From the NCBI GenBank assembly GCA_025201345.1, contig JAIXMG010000029.1, positions 124,001 through 188,000 of the forward strand: a stretch of 64,000 bases of DNA. Reading direction: 5' to 3'. Below, piece by piece: positions 25,761 through 36,800 of the stretch; positions within the stretch are counted from its first letter, which is position 1, and the number at the start of each line of letters is the position of its first letter. This DNA comes from Thamnidium elegans. Taxonomy: Eukaryota > Mucoromycota > Mucoromycetes > Mucorales > Mucoraceae. The translations under genes and the position numbers were made by a program. The notes below the pieces were generated by a model, which saw nothing but the letters and a program-made list of their open reading frames with translations, made no database searches and was not told where the DNA came from.

Positions 25761-25872
25761 GTTTTATATACTGGGGTTTCTCGTATACAGTGGTATCGAA
25801 GAAGAAGAAAAAGGATAAGTAAAAAAAAAAAAAGTGGCTTGTTTTTTAAATGGTTATTTGGTAGGAAAAAAA

Positions 25873-25890
25873 ACCCCGTCCAACCGGGGT
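25873..25890. promoter_or_regulatory. GC-rich inverted repeat in divergent promoter
   Basis: Perfect 6-bp arms (ACCCCG / CGGGGT) with a 6-nt spacer, in the 302-bp region between the SAP gene and the universal stress protein gene. The core CCG-N6-CGG is an everted CGG pair as used by zinc-cluster activators. No factor can be assigned. Confidence 0.35.
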
Positions 25891-26062
25891 CATTTAATTA
25901 TCTCACATCCCGAGAAATAAAATCATGCAGAAATTGTGTTCAAATTGGATGATTTTTTATCGGGTCCTTATCTGCTATATATTTCTCTTTTTCTTTTTCT
26001 TTTTTTTTTTCTCTTTTCTTTATTATTTATTTTATATATATATATACTTTAAATCTATTACT

Positions 26063-26842
26063 ATGTCTACTTCAAATCACTCTGACCTTCCCCCTCTTAC
26101 AAAGAAAGATACTCTAGTTCATGCCTCGGAGGGACACGCTAAAGAAAACCATGATTTGACTCGTGTCGTTCTTGTTTGTTTGGACCCTGAGTCTTCAGAG
26201 ACTACATTTAAATGGGCTTTAGATAACTTTATCGTGCCCAAAAAGGATCTTGTAAGTGTGTACTGCACTGTACGTAAGCATACTAACATTACGTGATAGG
26301 TTGTCTTGGTCCACGTTCGTCAAATTGATATTCCAGTCGCTCCCTATATCGACTCTACCGGGTTTATCGACGACGTAAGCCAAGAAAGAAGAGAAGAAAG
26401 CCATCATTTGTTAAGAACATTTGCAGAAGAATTAAATAAAAAAAAGGTAAAGAGTAAAAAAAAAAAATTAGTTTTTGGAGGGGGGGGCATAAGATGCATA
26501 ATAATAACTTGTTGTTCGGGTATTAGATTGCATGTAAAGCTATTTCCATGGTTGGCGATCCTAAATCTGAACTTTTGAGAAAAGCAAAAGAAATTAGAGC
26601 AGATGTTGTACTTATGGGGGCAAGAAAAATGGGAGCTATTAAAAGGTTTGTTGATATATACTTTCTAAACAACAAAAATCTAATTTATAATGTATAGAAC
26701 ACTTTTGGGTAGTGTTAGTGATTATATTGTACACTATTGTCCTTGTACCGTCATTGTTACAAAACAATTGGATCAGAATCATACACAAGAACGCCGAAAA
26801 TCGATCGTTTCACTTACAGCAAATGAAAACAGCACCAAGTAA
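26063..26842 (+). CDS. Universal stress protein (UspA) family
   Basis: Four exons: 26063-26251, 26300-26446, 26527-26645, 26698-26842; 199 residues. The UspA fold is visible as the first strand RVVLVCLDPESSETTFKWAL, strand VVLVHVRQ, the block IRADVVLMGARKMGAIKR and the ATP-loop-like GSVSDYIVHYCPCTVIVT (G-x2-S-x-Y-x3-H form). This last motif matches ATP-binding members of the family. In fungi such proteins accumulate under stress; the function here is inferred. A T/C-rich leader lies directly before the ATG. Confidence 0.88.
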
Positions 26843-27539
26843 GCCATTTTAGGAAACTGGCGAACCCAGATTATTTTCTTAAATAAAAAAATGACATGTA
26901 TGTGATATAACAAGGCATTGTATCTTTATAATACTTTGAAGTGATATATTATAAGTTTTATGGTGTTCTTTTTTATTTAGATGTAATAGATGAAAGAATT
27001 TACTGCCAAAGTTATGTCTTTTTTCTATTGGTTTGATAGGTCTTGTTTCTTCTTCACAAAGACGGAAAATGTCAACTTCCATAAATGAAATATCTCGATT
27101 CATATATTCGCTTTATACACACTCATGCACCATTGATTTTCATACAGTTTCTAAAAAATTTAAATTTTCGAAAACCTTCTATGTATTCAGTCGGTTGTTC
27201 GTACAACCAAAAAAAAACAAAGCGTAATGTTACAAAGAACTAGACAAACGCGTATATGAAAGACTTGGCTTGTACATATATATTATAAAAAGCAAAGCAC
27301 CGTTAACTTCTTTGCATAAACTTACAAAGTATAAAATGAGCTAAAACAAGTCTTGTGTAATGGAACGAGTACACAGAGGATTTGTGATTCATCATGTGCG
27401 ACAAATATAAATAGGTGCAACCTTTTGACCTTGCTAAGCCAACCCTTTTTCTTTTTTCTCTTCTTTTTCTTTTTTCCTTTCTTCAGAAACTTTTTTCTAA
27501 AAGAAACGTAAGAACTGTTTTCTTGGTTCAGAAAGGAAA
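26843..27539. other. Intergenic; holds one copy of a 34-bp direct repeat
   Basis: No gene seen. Positions 27119-27152 match 29718-29751 on the other side of the Sel1 gene at 31 of 34 bases. The stretch before the Sel1 ATG (27440-27480) is pyrimidine-rich. Confidence 0.55.
27119..27152 (+). repeat. 34-bp direct repeat, left copy
   Basis: Shares 31/34 positions with 29718-29751 in the same orientation; the two copies flank the Sel1-repeat gene 2.6 kb apart. Confidence 0.75.
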
Positions 27540-29452
27540 ATGGAATTTTTGGGTAAGACACATCATTTTGTTTCGTATATTCAAACACTAATAAAAGAAC
27601 GGAAAATTCAGGCAAAACAACGGCCGATGACTGGTATAAAATAGGAAAGAAACGATACGACAGCAAAAACTATAACGCAGCGCTGGGTAATTTTTTAGAA
27701 GCAGCAAAGGGCAATCACGCCGATGCACAATACTTTTTAGGTGTTTTATATAGGAATGGATATGGAGTTGATGTCAATTACAATGTGGCGCTTTCGTGGT
27801 TCTTAAAAGCAGCAGAACAAGGGCTTTCATACGCACAAAACAGTATTGGTGTTTTATATAGGAATGGATATGGAGTTGATGTCAATTACGATGTGGCGCT
27901 TTCCTGGTACTTAAAAGCAGCAGAACAAGGGGATTCAGGTGCACAAAACAATATTGGTATTTTATATAGGAATGGATATGGAGTTGATGTCAATTACGAA
28001 GTGGCGCTTTCCTGGTACTTAAAAGCAGCAGAACAAGGAGATTCAGGTGCACAAAACAATATTGGTATTTTATATAGGAATGGATATGGAGTTGATGTCA
28101 ATTACGAAGTGGCGCTTTCGTGGTTCTTAAAAGCAGCAGAACAAGGACTTTCATATGCACAAAACAGCATTGGTGTTTTATATCAGAATGGATATGGAGT
28201 TGATGTCAATTACGAAGTGGCGCTTTCGTGGTTCTTAAAAGCAGCAGAACAAGGACTTTCATATGCACAAAACAGCATTGGTGTTTTATATCAGAATGGA
28301 TATGGAGTTGAAATCAATTACGAAGTGGCGCTTTCGTGGTTCTTAAAAGCAGCAGAACAAGGAAATTCATGCGCACAAAACAGGATTGGCATACTCTATT
28401 GCCGTGGAAATGGTGTAAACCAAAGTTTTAATATGGCCAGAGAATGGTTTATGAAGGCTGCAGAAGGAGGAAATATAGAATCCCAGGTTATTATGGGTAA
28501 GTTATGTAAAGATGGAAAAGGAGCCGAGCAAAATTATATCGAGTCAGTGAGATGGTTTAAAAAAGCTGCAAATGGCAATAATGCTGAGGCAATGTATAGA
28601 GTTGCTGAGCAGTTTTATAATGGTCAAGGTGTAGCCAAGGACGATAAAGAGGCAATACACTGGTTTACAAAAGCCGCTGAAAGAGGGTACACTCTTGCTC
28701 AAAACTCGCTTGGTAAAATGTATAAGGAAGGGTATGGTTCTCCTGTGAATTACGAAGAAGCATGCAAATGGTATAAAATGGCATCGGATAGTGGGAATGC
28801 TATTGGAAAAAGGAATATTGCAGACATGTATTACGAAGGATTAGGCGTTGGAAGAGATTACGATGAGTCAATTCGTTTATATCAATTGGCGGCAGAAAGT
28901 GACGACGTGGCAAAAACTAAAGTTGGACATTGCTATCGACACGGCCATGGTGTAGAATTAGATCTTGATAAAGCATTTGAGTGGTATACGCTGGCAGCCA
29001 AAGCAGGGGATAAAGAGGGTCAGATGAACCTCGGTACTATGTATCTTGATGGATTTGGCATCGAGATTAATCTTGATGTAGCTCTAGAGTGGTTTGAAAA
29101 GTCATTAGAAAATGGGTATGAACCAGCACGAGCATACATTGACCAAGTAAAGACTAAAAAACTTCGATCGCGGATATGGTTACATGTAGAAACAGAATCG
29201 GAAAGAGAAGCGAGAGAAGCAAAGGAGCAAATTGCAATATTGCTAGAAAAACTTGCAATGAAGGATTTAGAAATTGAAAATCTTACAAAAACGGCCAAAA
29301 TAGATGCGAATGAAGATGTACAAGCTATACGCAAATCCGTACCGACTACTTCGATACGAGTAGTTAAAGCTGGTTTAGAACCAGATAAAGAAGATGAAAA
29401 GTTCCAAAAACAACATTGTCGCAAAAAACCTCTTATATTCTTTGAAGTTTAA
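27540..29452 (+). CDS. Sel1-repeat (SLR) protein with recent tandem expansion
   Basis: Exon 1 is only 13 nt (27540-27552), followed by a 59-nt intron with ACTAAT and exon 2 at 27612-29452; 617 residues. From about residue 10 to 475 it consists of 36-residue Sel1 helical repeats (A..WF.KAAEQG...AQ..LG.LY..G.GV). Six of these, at 27740-28387, are nearly identical at DNA level. The C-terminal 110 residues are charged and partly coiled coil. Sel1 proteins are scaffolds, as in ER-associated degradation (Hrd3/Sel1L) or chitin synthase control (Chs4/Skt5). No signal peptide or membrane anchor is seen, so a cytosolic scaffold is more likely than an Hrd3 equivalent. Confidence 0.88.
27740..28387 (+). 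repeat. Tandem array of six 108-bp units within the Sel1 gene
   Basis: Unit starts at 27740, 27848, 27956, 28064, 28172 and 28280, each beginning with GGT and exactly 108 nt apart. Units differ at few positions, including synonymous ones, indicating recent in-frame duplication. Units ending at 28171 and 28279 are the most alike. Confidence 0.95.
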
Positions 29453-30712
29453 TGCATATATCATGTATTTCTATAAATCTATTTAGTAGAAAATTTCCCA
29501 AATGTCTATATGACAAATTACTAAGTAATAAAAAAAAATGTGTTCCGTTTTTTCTCTGGTAACAGTTATACATATAAAAGCAGTTGCTGCATTTCTATTA
29601 CGAAAAGCAAGCTCCATCCCCACCAAAGGATAGGTATTAAACAAATAAAAAGTTAGCATTGATTGCATCATTTAATAGTTCAACGAAAGTAAAACACTCC
29701 TTTTCAACGAAACGAATACACTCACGCACCATTGATTTTCGTACAGCTTCTATTTTTTTAAAAAAAAAGACATGTGTAAAATTGAAGGTATACGAAAAGC
29801 AATGATGAGTGTATATGTTCTCAAATAATCAAAGACTTTAAAGAACATATCGAGAAGATTAGTGGTATTGTAAGCTTTGGTTAGCATGCTCCATGTGAAG
29901 AGAAGTACTTTCTTCTGATATCTTCAATCAATAGCGATAAGAAAAGAAGGGCACCACTTCAGTATTTTACCGACAATTTGTTTTTGCATTAACCGACAAA
30001 ATTAAGTCTTGTATTAACCGAACTTCTGCTTCTTCTGTTAGGAAAGTCCTATAAAAAACACTGCCATTCAAATGTGTGGTGAAACCTGAAGCTCTCTGGC
30101 GGAGCTACAACTACTGCTGCAATATAAATAAAACAACTTTCTTTCCCCTTTCTGTAATTTTTATATTATCTACTTTGAGAAGCTTTAGTTTAAAGCTATC
30201 CTAGTTTTTTAGAGACATATAATTTTTAAAGGTGATAGCAGAACAAATTCACATCTTTGAAACTTCCCCCCTATTACTGCTATTAGAACGTTTTACTTTA
30301 TTAATTGTGTTATTTGAAACAAACATCTATAACTGCTTTACTTTTTAAACCCGATCTCAGCTCAACACTATAAATGTTTCACTTATGGCTAGTGAATGAA
30401 CTTGTTGACATCAAGAAAACCAGAAAATTAGAACCCCTTTTTTTTAAAAATGTACAAAAACATATATAAATAAATAACTAAAATATGACAATTAATTGAC
30501 GTATATGGTAAATAACTAGTCAAAAAGGGATAAAAAGTCTCATTACATACATATATTTTCCAGTTTTCTTTTTATAATCATGACATCATTGTAGAAAACA
30601 AAAAAGAAAAAGTCCAAATTTAGCATAACAACCTTTACATAAATATTTTTTTTTTCTCTTCTTTCTTCTTTACCTTTCTTTTTAATACAAAACTTTATTT
30701 TATCACTTTTCG
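29453..30712. other. Intergenic
   Basis: Holds the right copy of the 34-bp direct repeat (29718-29751) and a segment with three close ACCGA-containing stretches (29970-30030). The last 60 bases before the DGK start are T/C-rich. No gene recognised. Confidence 0.55.
29718..29751 (+). repeat. 34-bp direct repeat, right copy
   Basis: Matches 27119-27152 with three differences, same orientation. Confidence 0.75.
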
Positions 30713-32857
30713 ATGGTTGGAACCAATAGTGCATCTAATCCAAATTATAATATGACATACATATCACAAGAAGAAAATATACCTACTTCACATCAAACTG
30801 GCTTGGAAGACAATAATGATCCTCCAAATATTATAGGTAACACAATATTTTTAACTCGTCTCATATATATAGGGAATTATAGATATTAAACAATCTATAT
30901 AGTACAAGATTTTGCCGCCGACAATAATATCAATACGCAATTATCTTCTGACGAAGACGATTCCGTACGTACACCATCGACCGAAGGCCCTATGATCGAT
31001 CAAACCAACTTAAAACGACCTATGGAAGCACGTAAAATAAAAAATTCTGTGAAATTAGATGATACGCCTACAGAAGGAAGGCCTAGCGTTTATTTATTTA
31101 TCTTTGTCAACCCACTCTCTGGTGATAAAAAGGGTACTGATTTAGTTCATCTACCTATCCAGCATTTTCGTCTACGTAAATTCCCTCAGGTTCAAGTAGA
31201 AATTCATAATATTTTGGATGATGAGGATCGTATCAATGGCATAAGAAATATAGAGTTAGTAGAAAAAAAGGTTGGTTTGGGACAAATACCTCTTAACACT
31301 CCATCTGAAAGAAGTGACAGTAATAGTTCTAGCTCAGATCCTTCGAAGCCCGAAAAAGGTATCCTATCAAAAGCTGTCCAAACTAGACAGATTCATGTCT
31401 GGAGCGCTGGTGGTGACGGTACAGTAATGTCAGGTAAAAAAAATAATTTACAATTAAGAAATAGACAATGATTGAGCTTTTCATTTATTCATTTATTTCT
31501 TCAATTTAATAGTTTTCGAACTTTTGGTAGCTCATAATATCAACCTTGACTTAGTCTTCTTTTCTTGTAAGTTAGATACTTCCCCCTTGAAATATAATGT
31601 ACTTATCTTTTTAAAAATTAATAATAGGCATTCCTTTCGGTACTGGTAATGACTTTAGTCAAGTTCTCGGGTGGGGCCGTACTATCCCTGAAAAGAACGT
31701 TTTAGGACAAAAACTACAGAACTTGGAAGAACTTATTTCAGATCGATTGCAGAAATCTGAAGCCGCTCGATTAGATATTTGGCAAATTAAAATGACTTGT
31801 TTCCCAGGAGGTTATGTTCGCCAGGCTGGTCCAAAGGAAAGGAAAGATGGCCATGACGTAGCTGAAGTAAAAGAGCCTCATGATGGAGATGAGTCTAGTC
31901 TTGTAAGAAAAATGAGTAATTATATGTCGATTGGCGTACAAGGATTCGTAGGGAGGTAAGTACACGAATATATTTATAAAAAAAAACCAAAATGTTGGCA
32001 CTAATGCAGTGTGGTTTTGTTGTTGTTAGTGGTTTTGAAGCACATCGGGCGGGAAATAGATTGGCTAATATGTTTGTTTATGCCCATGAAAGTACGAAAT
32101 GGGTATTTTGGAGAAGATTCCCGGACCTAACTCGATTTATTCAAAATATATCTCAAAAAGACAACATTTTACTTGAATGCCCTTCTCCCGAAGAAAAACA
32201 AGATAAAAACTACTCTTCTACTCACAAATCCCATTACCCACGAATGACCAACGATCCCATCGATTTTGTTGTTCAAAATATTCCTCACATTTGGTAAGAG
32301 AAAAGAATATATACATATATTTTTACTAGTTTAGACTAATTATAATTTTATCTAGGGGTCGCGAAGTGGATCTTTGGGGAGAAGCAACCTCAGGATTAGA
32401 ATCTGTAGCTAATCGATCTGGCTGTACTGATCCTAGTACCTGGAAGCCTCAGCGTGCAAATGATGGTAGACTTGAGATCATGACAATCGAGAATATGACA
32501 AGTTATTTGAAGAAATTAGCTAATATCCGCGACCACGTATCTCGTATTGGACAATTCGATTCTCCTTTTGAAATTAACTTTCGTGAACCTGAGCAACATA
32601 AGAAAGAAGTTGACAAAGTTCAAAGAAATTCCATGTGGACTAAAACGAAAGCTTTTGTTAAGGATAAAGCTCGGCACAAGTACGAAATGGATAACCTCAT
32701 TTGTATCATGTGTGATGGTGAATTTTATGAAATTAAGGACCCGAAGTCTATCGAATTCAATCGATTTGCTCAGATCTGGACTCTCGGTAGAGATGATGAT
32801 AAAAATCAAGGTAGACTTGTTGCCGACGAATTGAACGCCCAAAAAGACAATGTGTAA
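30713..32857 (+). CDS. Diacylglycerol kinase
   Basis: Six exons: 30713-30836, 30903-31433, 31513-31566, 31628-31955, 32030-32293, 32356-32857; 600 residues. The catalytic domain starts at VYLFIFVNPLSGDKKGTD (about residue 130), has the ATP-binding WSAGGDGTVMS motif and the second glycine motif CIPFGTGNDFS, then an accessory domain including SGFEAHRAGNRLANM. No C1 (zinc) domains or transmembrane segments are visible, so it is a minimal form. Predicted reaction: ATP plus diacylglycerol to phosphatidic acid, at membranes. The catalytic domain carries a Ser-rich insertion (about residues 195-220) not present in compact family members. Confidence 0.92.
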
Positions 32858-33460
32858 TAAGAAGCCTCTATTTCTTTCTATCGTATCAATTGCACTTTAA
32901 AGGAACATAATACCGACCTATCTACACCTATACTCAATACTAATAACTGTAAATATGCATAACACTAATATATAATATCAATTATAAATGAATAAAAATC
33001 AATAATAATTTTACATGTAAAAAAAAAACTACAATTGCTAAAATTATAGATATGACATCCTAAACTAACTTGTGTGTCACATGCCGTAGCTTAAATTATG
33101 ATTTATCTAAAACCTTACGAATAATTATTAAAAAACGAATTGAGTTTAGCTTCTTCTTTTAAAAATAACCCTAATAAAGAAATATTATGAAAATATGATT
33201 TCATAGCAAAGGAATTCGTCATTTTGGATAAAGTGCCTCAAAAGATTTGTCATGGATATAATTCATTTATGTCATAGTTACGCTTCCTAGTGTTCAAAGG
33301 TTGATAGATTAGTTTAACATTTCATCGCAGAAAAGACTGCTCATTACTTTCAGTATAAAAAAATAACTTTTTACTCGAAATAAAACCACTTTCTAACCTA
33401 TCTATCTTGACAAACCATAAGGTTCAAACCTTAATTCCGTGTAACAAACAAAAACGTCTC

Positions 33461-33467
33461 AAAAAAA
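33461..33467 (-). terminator. RNA polymerase III T-run terminator
   Basis: Seven consecutive T on the minus strand, 12 nt after the tRNA discriminator base. This is the expected Pol III stop signal. Confidence 0.7.
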
Positions 33468-33478
33468 TGCAAAAGAAA

Positions 33479-33552
33479 CGCTCCCGGGTGGGCTTGAACC
33501 ACCAACCTCCTGATTAACAGTCAGACGCGCTAGCCAATTGCGCCACGGAAGC
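33479..33552 (-). tRNA. tRNA-Asn (anticodon GUU)
   Basis: Complete cloverleaf on the minus strand without intron. The acceptor stem GCTTCCG pairs with CGGGAGC (one G-U), with discriminator G as expected for eukaryotic tRNA-Asn. D-stem is GCGC/GCGC, anticodon stem TCTGA/TCAGG with loop CTGTTAA, and T-arm GGTGG-TTCAAGC-CCACC. The B box GGTTCAAGCCC is intact. CCA is not encoded. Confidence 0.97.
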
Positions 33553-33607
33553 TATTCTTGCTAAAAAAAATTTAAAAGTAATATATTTCATAAAAATTAA
33601 TTTAAAA

Positions 33608-33647
33608 CACGTGATATTCACGTGAATATCACGCTTAATATCACGTG
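33608..33647. promoter_or_regulatory. Cluster of three CACGTG E-boxes inside a perfect palindrome
   Basis: CACGTG occurs at 33608-33613, 33619-33624 and 33642-33647. Positions 33610-33633 form a perfect 24-bp palindrome centred on the middle E-box. The cluster starts 56 bp upstream of the tRNA-Asn 5' end. CACGTG is bound by bHLH factors (Cbf1/Pho4/USF type); a function here is inference. Confidence 0.5.
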
Positions 33648-33893
33648 ATTAAAAATTATTGCATTTCTATGCTGTAGTATGAAAATATGCTGTAAAAAAG
33701 TATATCTTAATTCTTCGTTTTGAGGTCTAAATTATGAAAGGTATAGTGGTAAATTTCAAAATAACTACGATAATATATTGGTTTTAGCATAGCTATAATT
33801 AATCAAGTCAATGACCGTCCTTTTTTTTTTATTTGCGTATTTAAAATAATGGATTATGTACAGTAATGGGTAAAATATATATATGTAAATGTT

Positions 33894-36800
33894 TTAAACG
33901 TTCATTCTTCTTGGGGTAGTAAATTTTGAGTTATTACTGGTAGCTTTGGTCATTTTCACCTCCACTCTATTTCCATCACTATCAAGAGTGACTAAAAATT
34001 TGTTTCCAGTTTTAATACCATGTCCGTAAGTTGAGGCTTGAGAGGCACCACGGTAAGTATGAGTAGAATAAGATTCTTTCATCAAAGGGGGCGAGCCGTT
34101 ACCGCCACGGAGTGCAACGCGAGACATATTCTTAGCCATGGTAGTGGTGTTCAAAAACCCATCACGAGCTATATTATTGGTAGATGTCGGTAACTTGGAT
34201 CTTCCAGGAACAAAATTTCCTCCCTCCAAAAGAGCATGATCACTTAAAAACTGGGACAATTCTACCCAACCACCACCTACACGAACCATAACCATTCGAC
34301 TTCTTAAAACACGACAGTATGCCAGCTTTGGAGTGGCGTTACCAAACCAGTATTTACCAACTTCACCAGGTACCATTTTAACTTGAATCTTATATGGGGA
34401 ATCGTTCAATATATCACCAAGAGCAACATCAAGAACATTTTGAGGATCGGATACATAGTTTTCAGGGGTTTTGGTAGCTGCTCGCGGATTCTGTTGATGA
34501 GATTTAATCTGACGCATTGAAGTTCTTTTAACAAGGCCGGGAACGGTACCATTACTAGGCTTATTAGAAGTAGGAGAAGGAGATTTGGCAGAATCAACAC
34601 TGGTTTTTTTGGTTCGAGTATAATTAGCCATGTATCGAGGTATAGATTTTCTTTTGACTAGAGTAGGGGTTTTGACTTCTTTTTCTTGAGGTGTATTGAT
34701 GGAAGCATTAAGGGTATCAAAATGATCAGAGCCAAGGGAATTAATTAGGGCAGTCAATTTAGCTTTCCTTGCAGCAGCTTCAGCCTTTAATTGAGCCCAT
34801 TTATCTGACGATTGTTTGACACTATCAACAACACGCAGATCATCCATAAGATTTTCCGCCACTTGTTTAAACTCGTCCAATAATTCGCTAATCTTGGGAT
34901 TATAGTACTGATACCGAGTATCCAAATCAATCAATAGAATTTGCAAATCACTACGATTGTAATTTTCATCTACAATACGAGCATTTGACGGGTCTGCACG
35001 AGATATCACCTCAGCCAAAGCAAGCAACAACACATCCAATTCCTCCATAACGATCAGAAACTCTCCCATTTTTTCTGCCTCCGTAATTGCAGTACGCTTA
35101 TTCTCCATTAATTCAGTTAATTTTTGCATAACAACAGTAATTTCAGTACGTTGACTCGAAAGAGTATCTGTGTCACTTTGCTGATTTATCGAATCCAATT
35201 TATTATCTAGCCCTTTAATAGCAGGTAGTAAGTGAGAAATGATATCACGATCCAAGATATTCAATTCGGCTTTAGCAGAGGCTAATCGATGTTCTGTAGG
35301 AATTGAAGTTAAAGAGCAGCTTCGAACAGACTGTAAATCACAAGCATCTTCTGTAGTATCCAAGCTTGAACGAAAAATACGGATCGCACTTACACGGTCT
35401 TTCATATCATCCAATTTTGTTAAAATAAACTTGATCCTTTGAGAAACTTCATCGTTGCGCTTTGAGTTGCCCATCAGATCAAGTGCTTGTTGATGCTGCT
35501 TCTCCAAGTTATCCCATAGTTCTAAAAGACCAGTTCTACGATCCCGAATAGCTTCTTTAATCTCATTCTTATCCAAGTTAATTTCATACAGGTCAAGAGG
35601 TAAACCATCTTTGGTAATAAAAATACGCGATTCCATGTCTTTAAAAGCTTGTAGAGTAGGTTTCATTTCATCCATTTTCTGTTCCAAACTATCCAATTCT
35701 GACAAAAGGTCATGTACACTTGCATCTTCAGGTAGCTGTGTAATAGCGTTTGAACAGTGATTAATCCAAATCTGCAAATCATTAGCAGCTTTTGCATGAA
35801 TTTCGACTTTTCGAATAAACATAATTTGTTTCTTTTCCAAACCAATAGTAGTCGAAAGTTGATTTAAACTGTCCTTGATATGCTTGATAATATTTAAAGA
35901 CGACGCACTATCATGCCCTTCAGATTCCAACTCTTTTCCAGCAATAAAAAGACGTTTCAATTGTTTAGCAAGTGTCAAATAATCCTTTTCAGATCTTACA
36001 TTTGAACTTTGTGTACTTTTAAACATAAGATCGATAGACTGAACAGATTGAGAAGAGAATTTACTTGTGCCAACAGCAGATAAACGACGAATAATAGCAT
36101 TAGTTTGTTCCTGGACTTGATCAAGTAGCTTATCAGTGTCACTAAGAAATAAACTATACGCCATAGCTTTATTCGCATTGTATTTGAGAGCATGTAAATT
36201 ATTTGAAGCAGCTAAAACTTTATTTGTCAGGTAATTGTGCCTATCACGAGCCCGGGAATAATTGGCAGTTTGAAGAGGGTCTTCAATAATGTCACAAGCA
36301 CGAATAGCAAGCCCGATTTCTTTCAAGTGAACAGATGCTTCGTTGATTTTTTGCTGGATCTTGACTAGGTCAGAATCCTCCCAGCCTGCTTTAACCAGAC
36401 AAATAATTTCTTCGTTTATATTACCAAGCAATTCCTTTTCAACCATACTAAGCCGACGTTGACGATCATACCATTCGCCTACGGTTACAAAGAATACTTT
36501 TAGGTCATTGATTTCTTTTCCCAGTAATATCCAGTCGTTTTCCAATGCTTGTTGAATAATTCGAATCTCTTCAATATTCTCAATCCTAGAATGTTCAATA
36601 AGGATAAAACTGGAACAAAGGTCATCAAATTGAGCCTGTTGCACCTTGCAATCTGTACTGATTTTATCCAAGGAATGAGTAAACATATCAAGTCTATGCT
36701 TATCCTGCTTTTCTGACTGGCCAGTAATAAAACCACAAGTTTGCTTTAATCCAGGTATAGACTGTCGGGTTTTATCTACAAAAGACTGTAATGCATGATT

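Larger units (their letters stand above)
32858..33893. other. Convergent intergenic region containing tRNA-Asn
   Basis: AT-rich region between the convergent DGK and cytolinker genes. It contains the tRNA gene, its T-run terminator and a CACGTG palindrome cluster, each listed separately. Nothing else recognised. Confidence 0.7.

Noticed and set aside
27740..28387. CRISPR-like or satellite array
   Set aside because: The 108-bp periodicity is coding (36-residue Sel1 repeats) with no spacers, and the organism is a eukaryote.
29020..29424. 134-codon minus-strand frame under the Sel1 gene
   Set aside because: Antisense of the well-supported Sel1 coding sequence; no promoter or family features.
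29860..30130. Possible helicase or Helitron fragment in the intergenic region before DGK
   Set aside because: Short suggestive words on the minus strand, but frames break repeatedly and no motif can be confirmed.
33610..33633. Palindrome as a Pol III terminator or rho-like terminator
   Set aside because: It lies on the 5' side of the tRNA gene, and the T7 run at 33461-33467 already serves as terminator.
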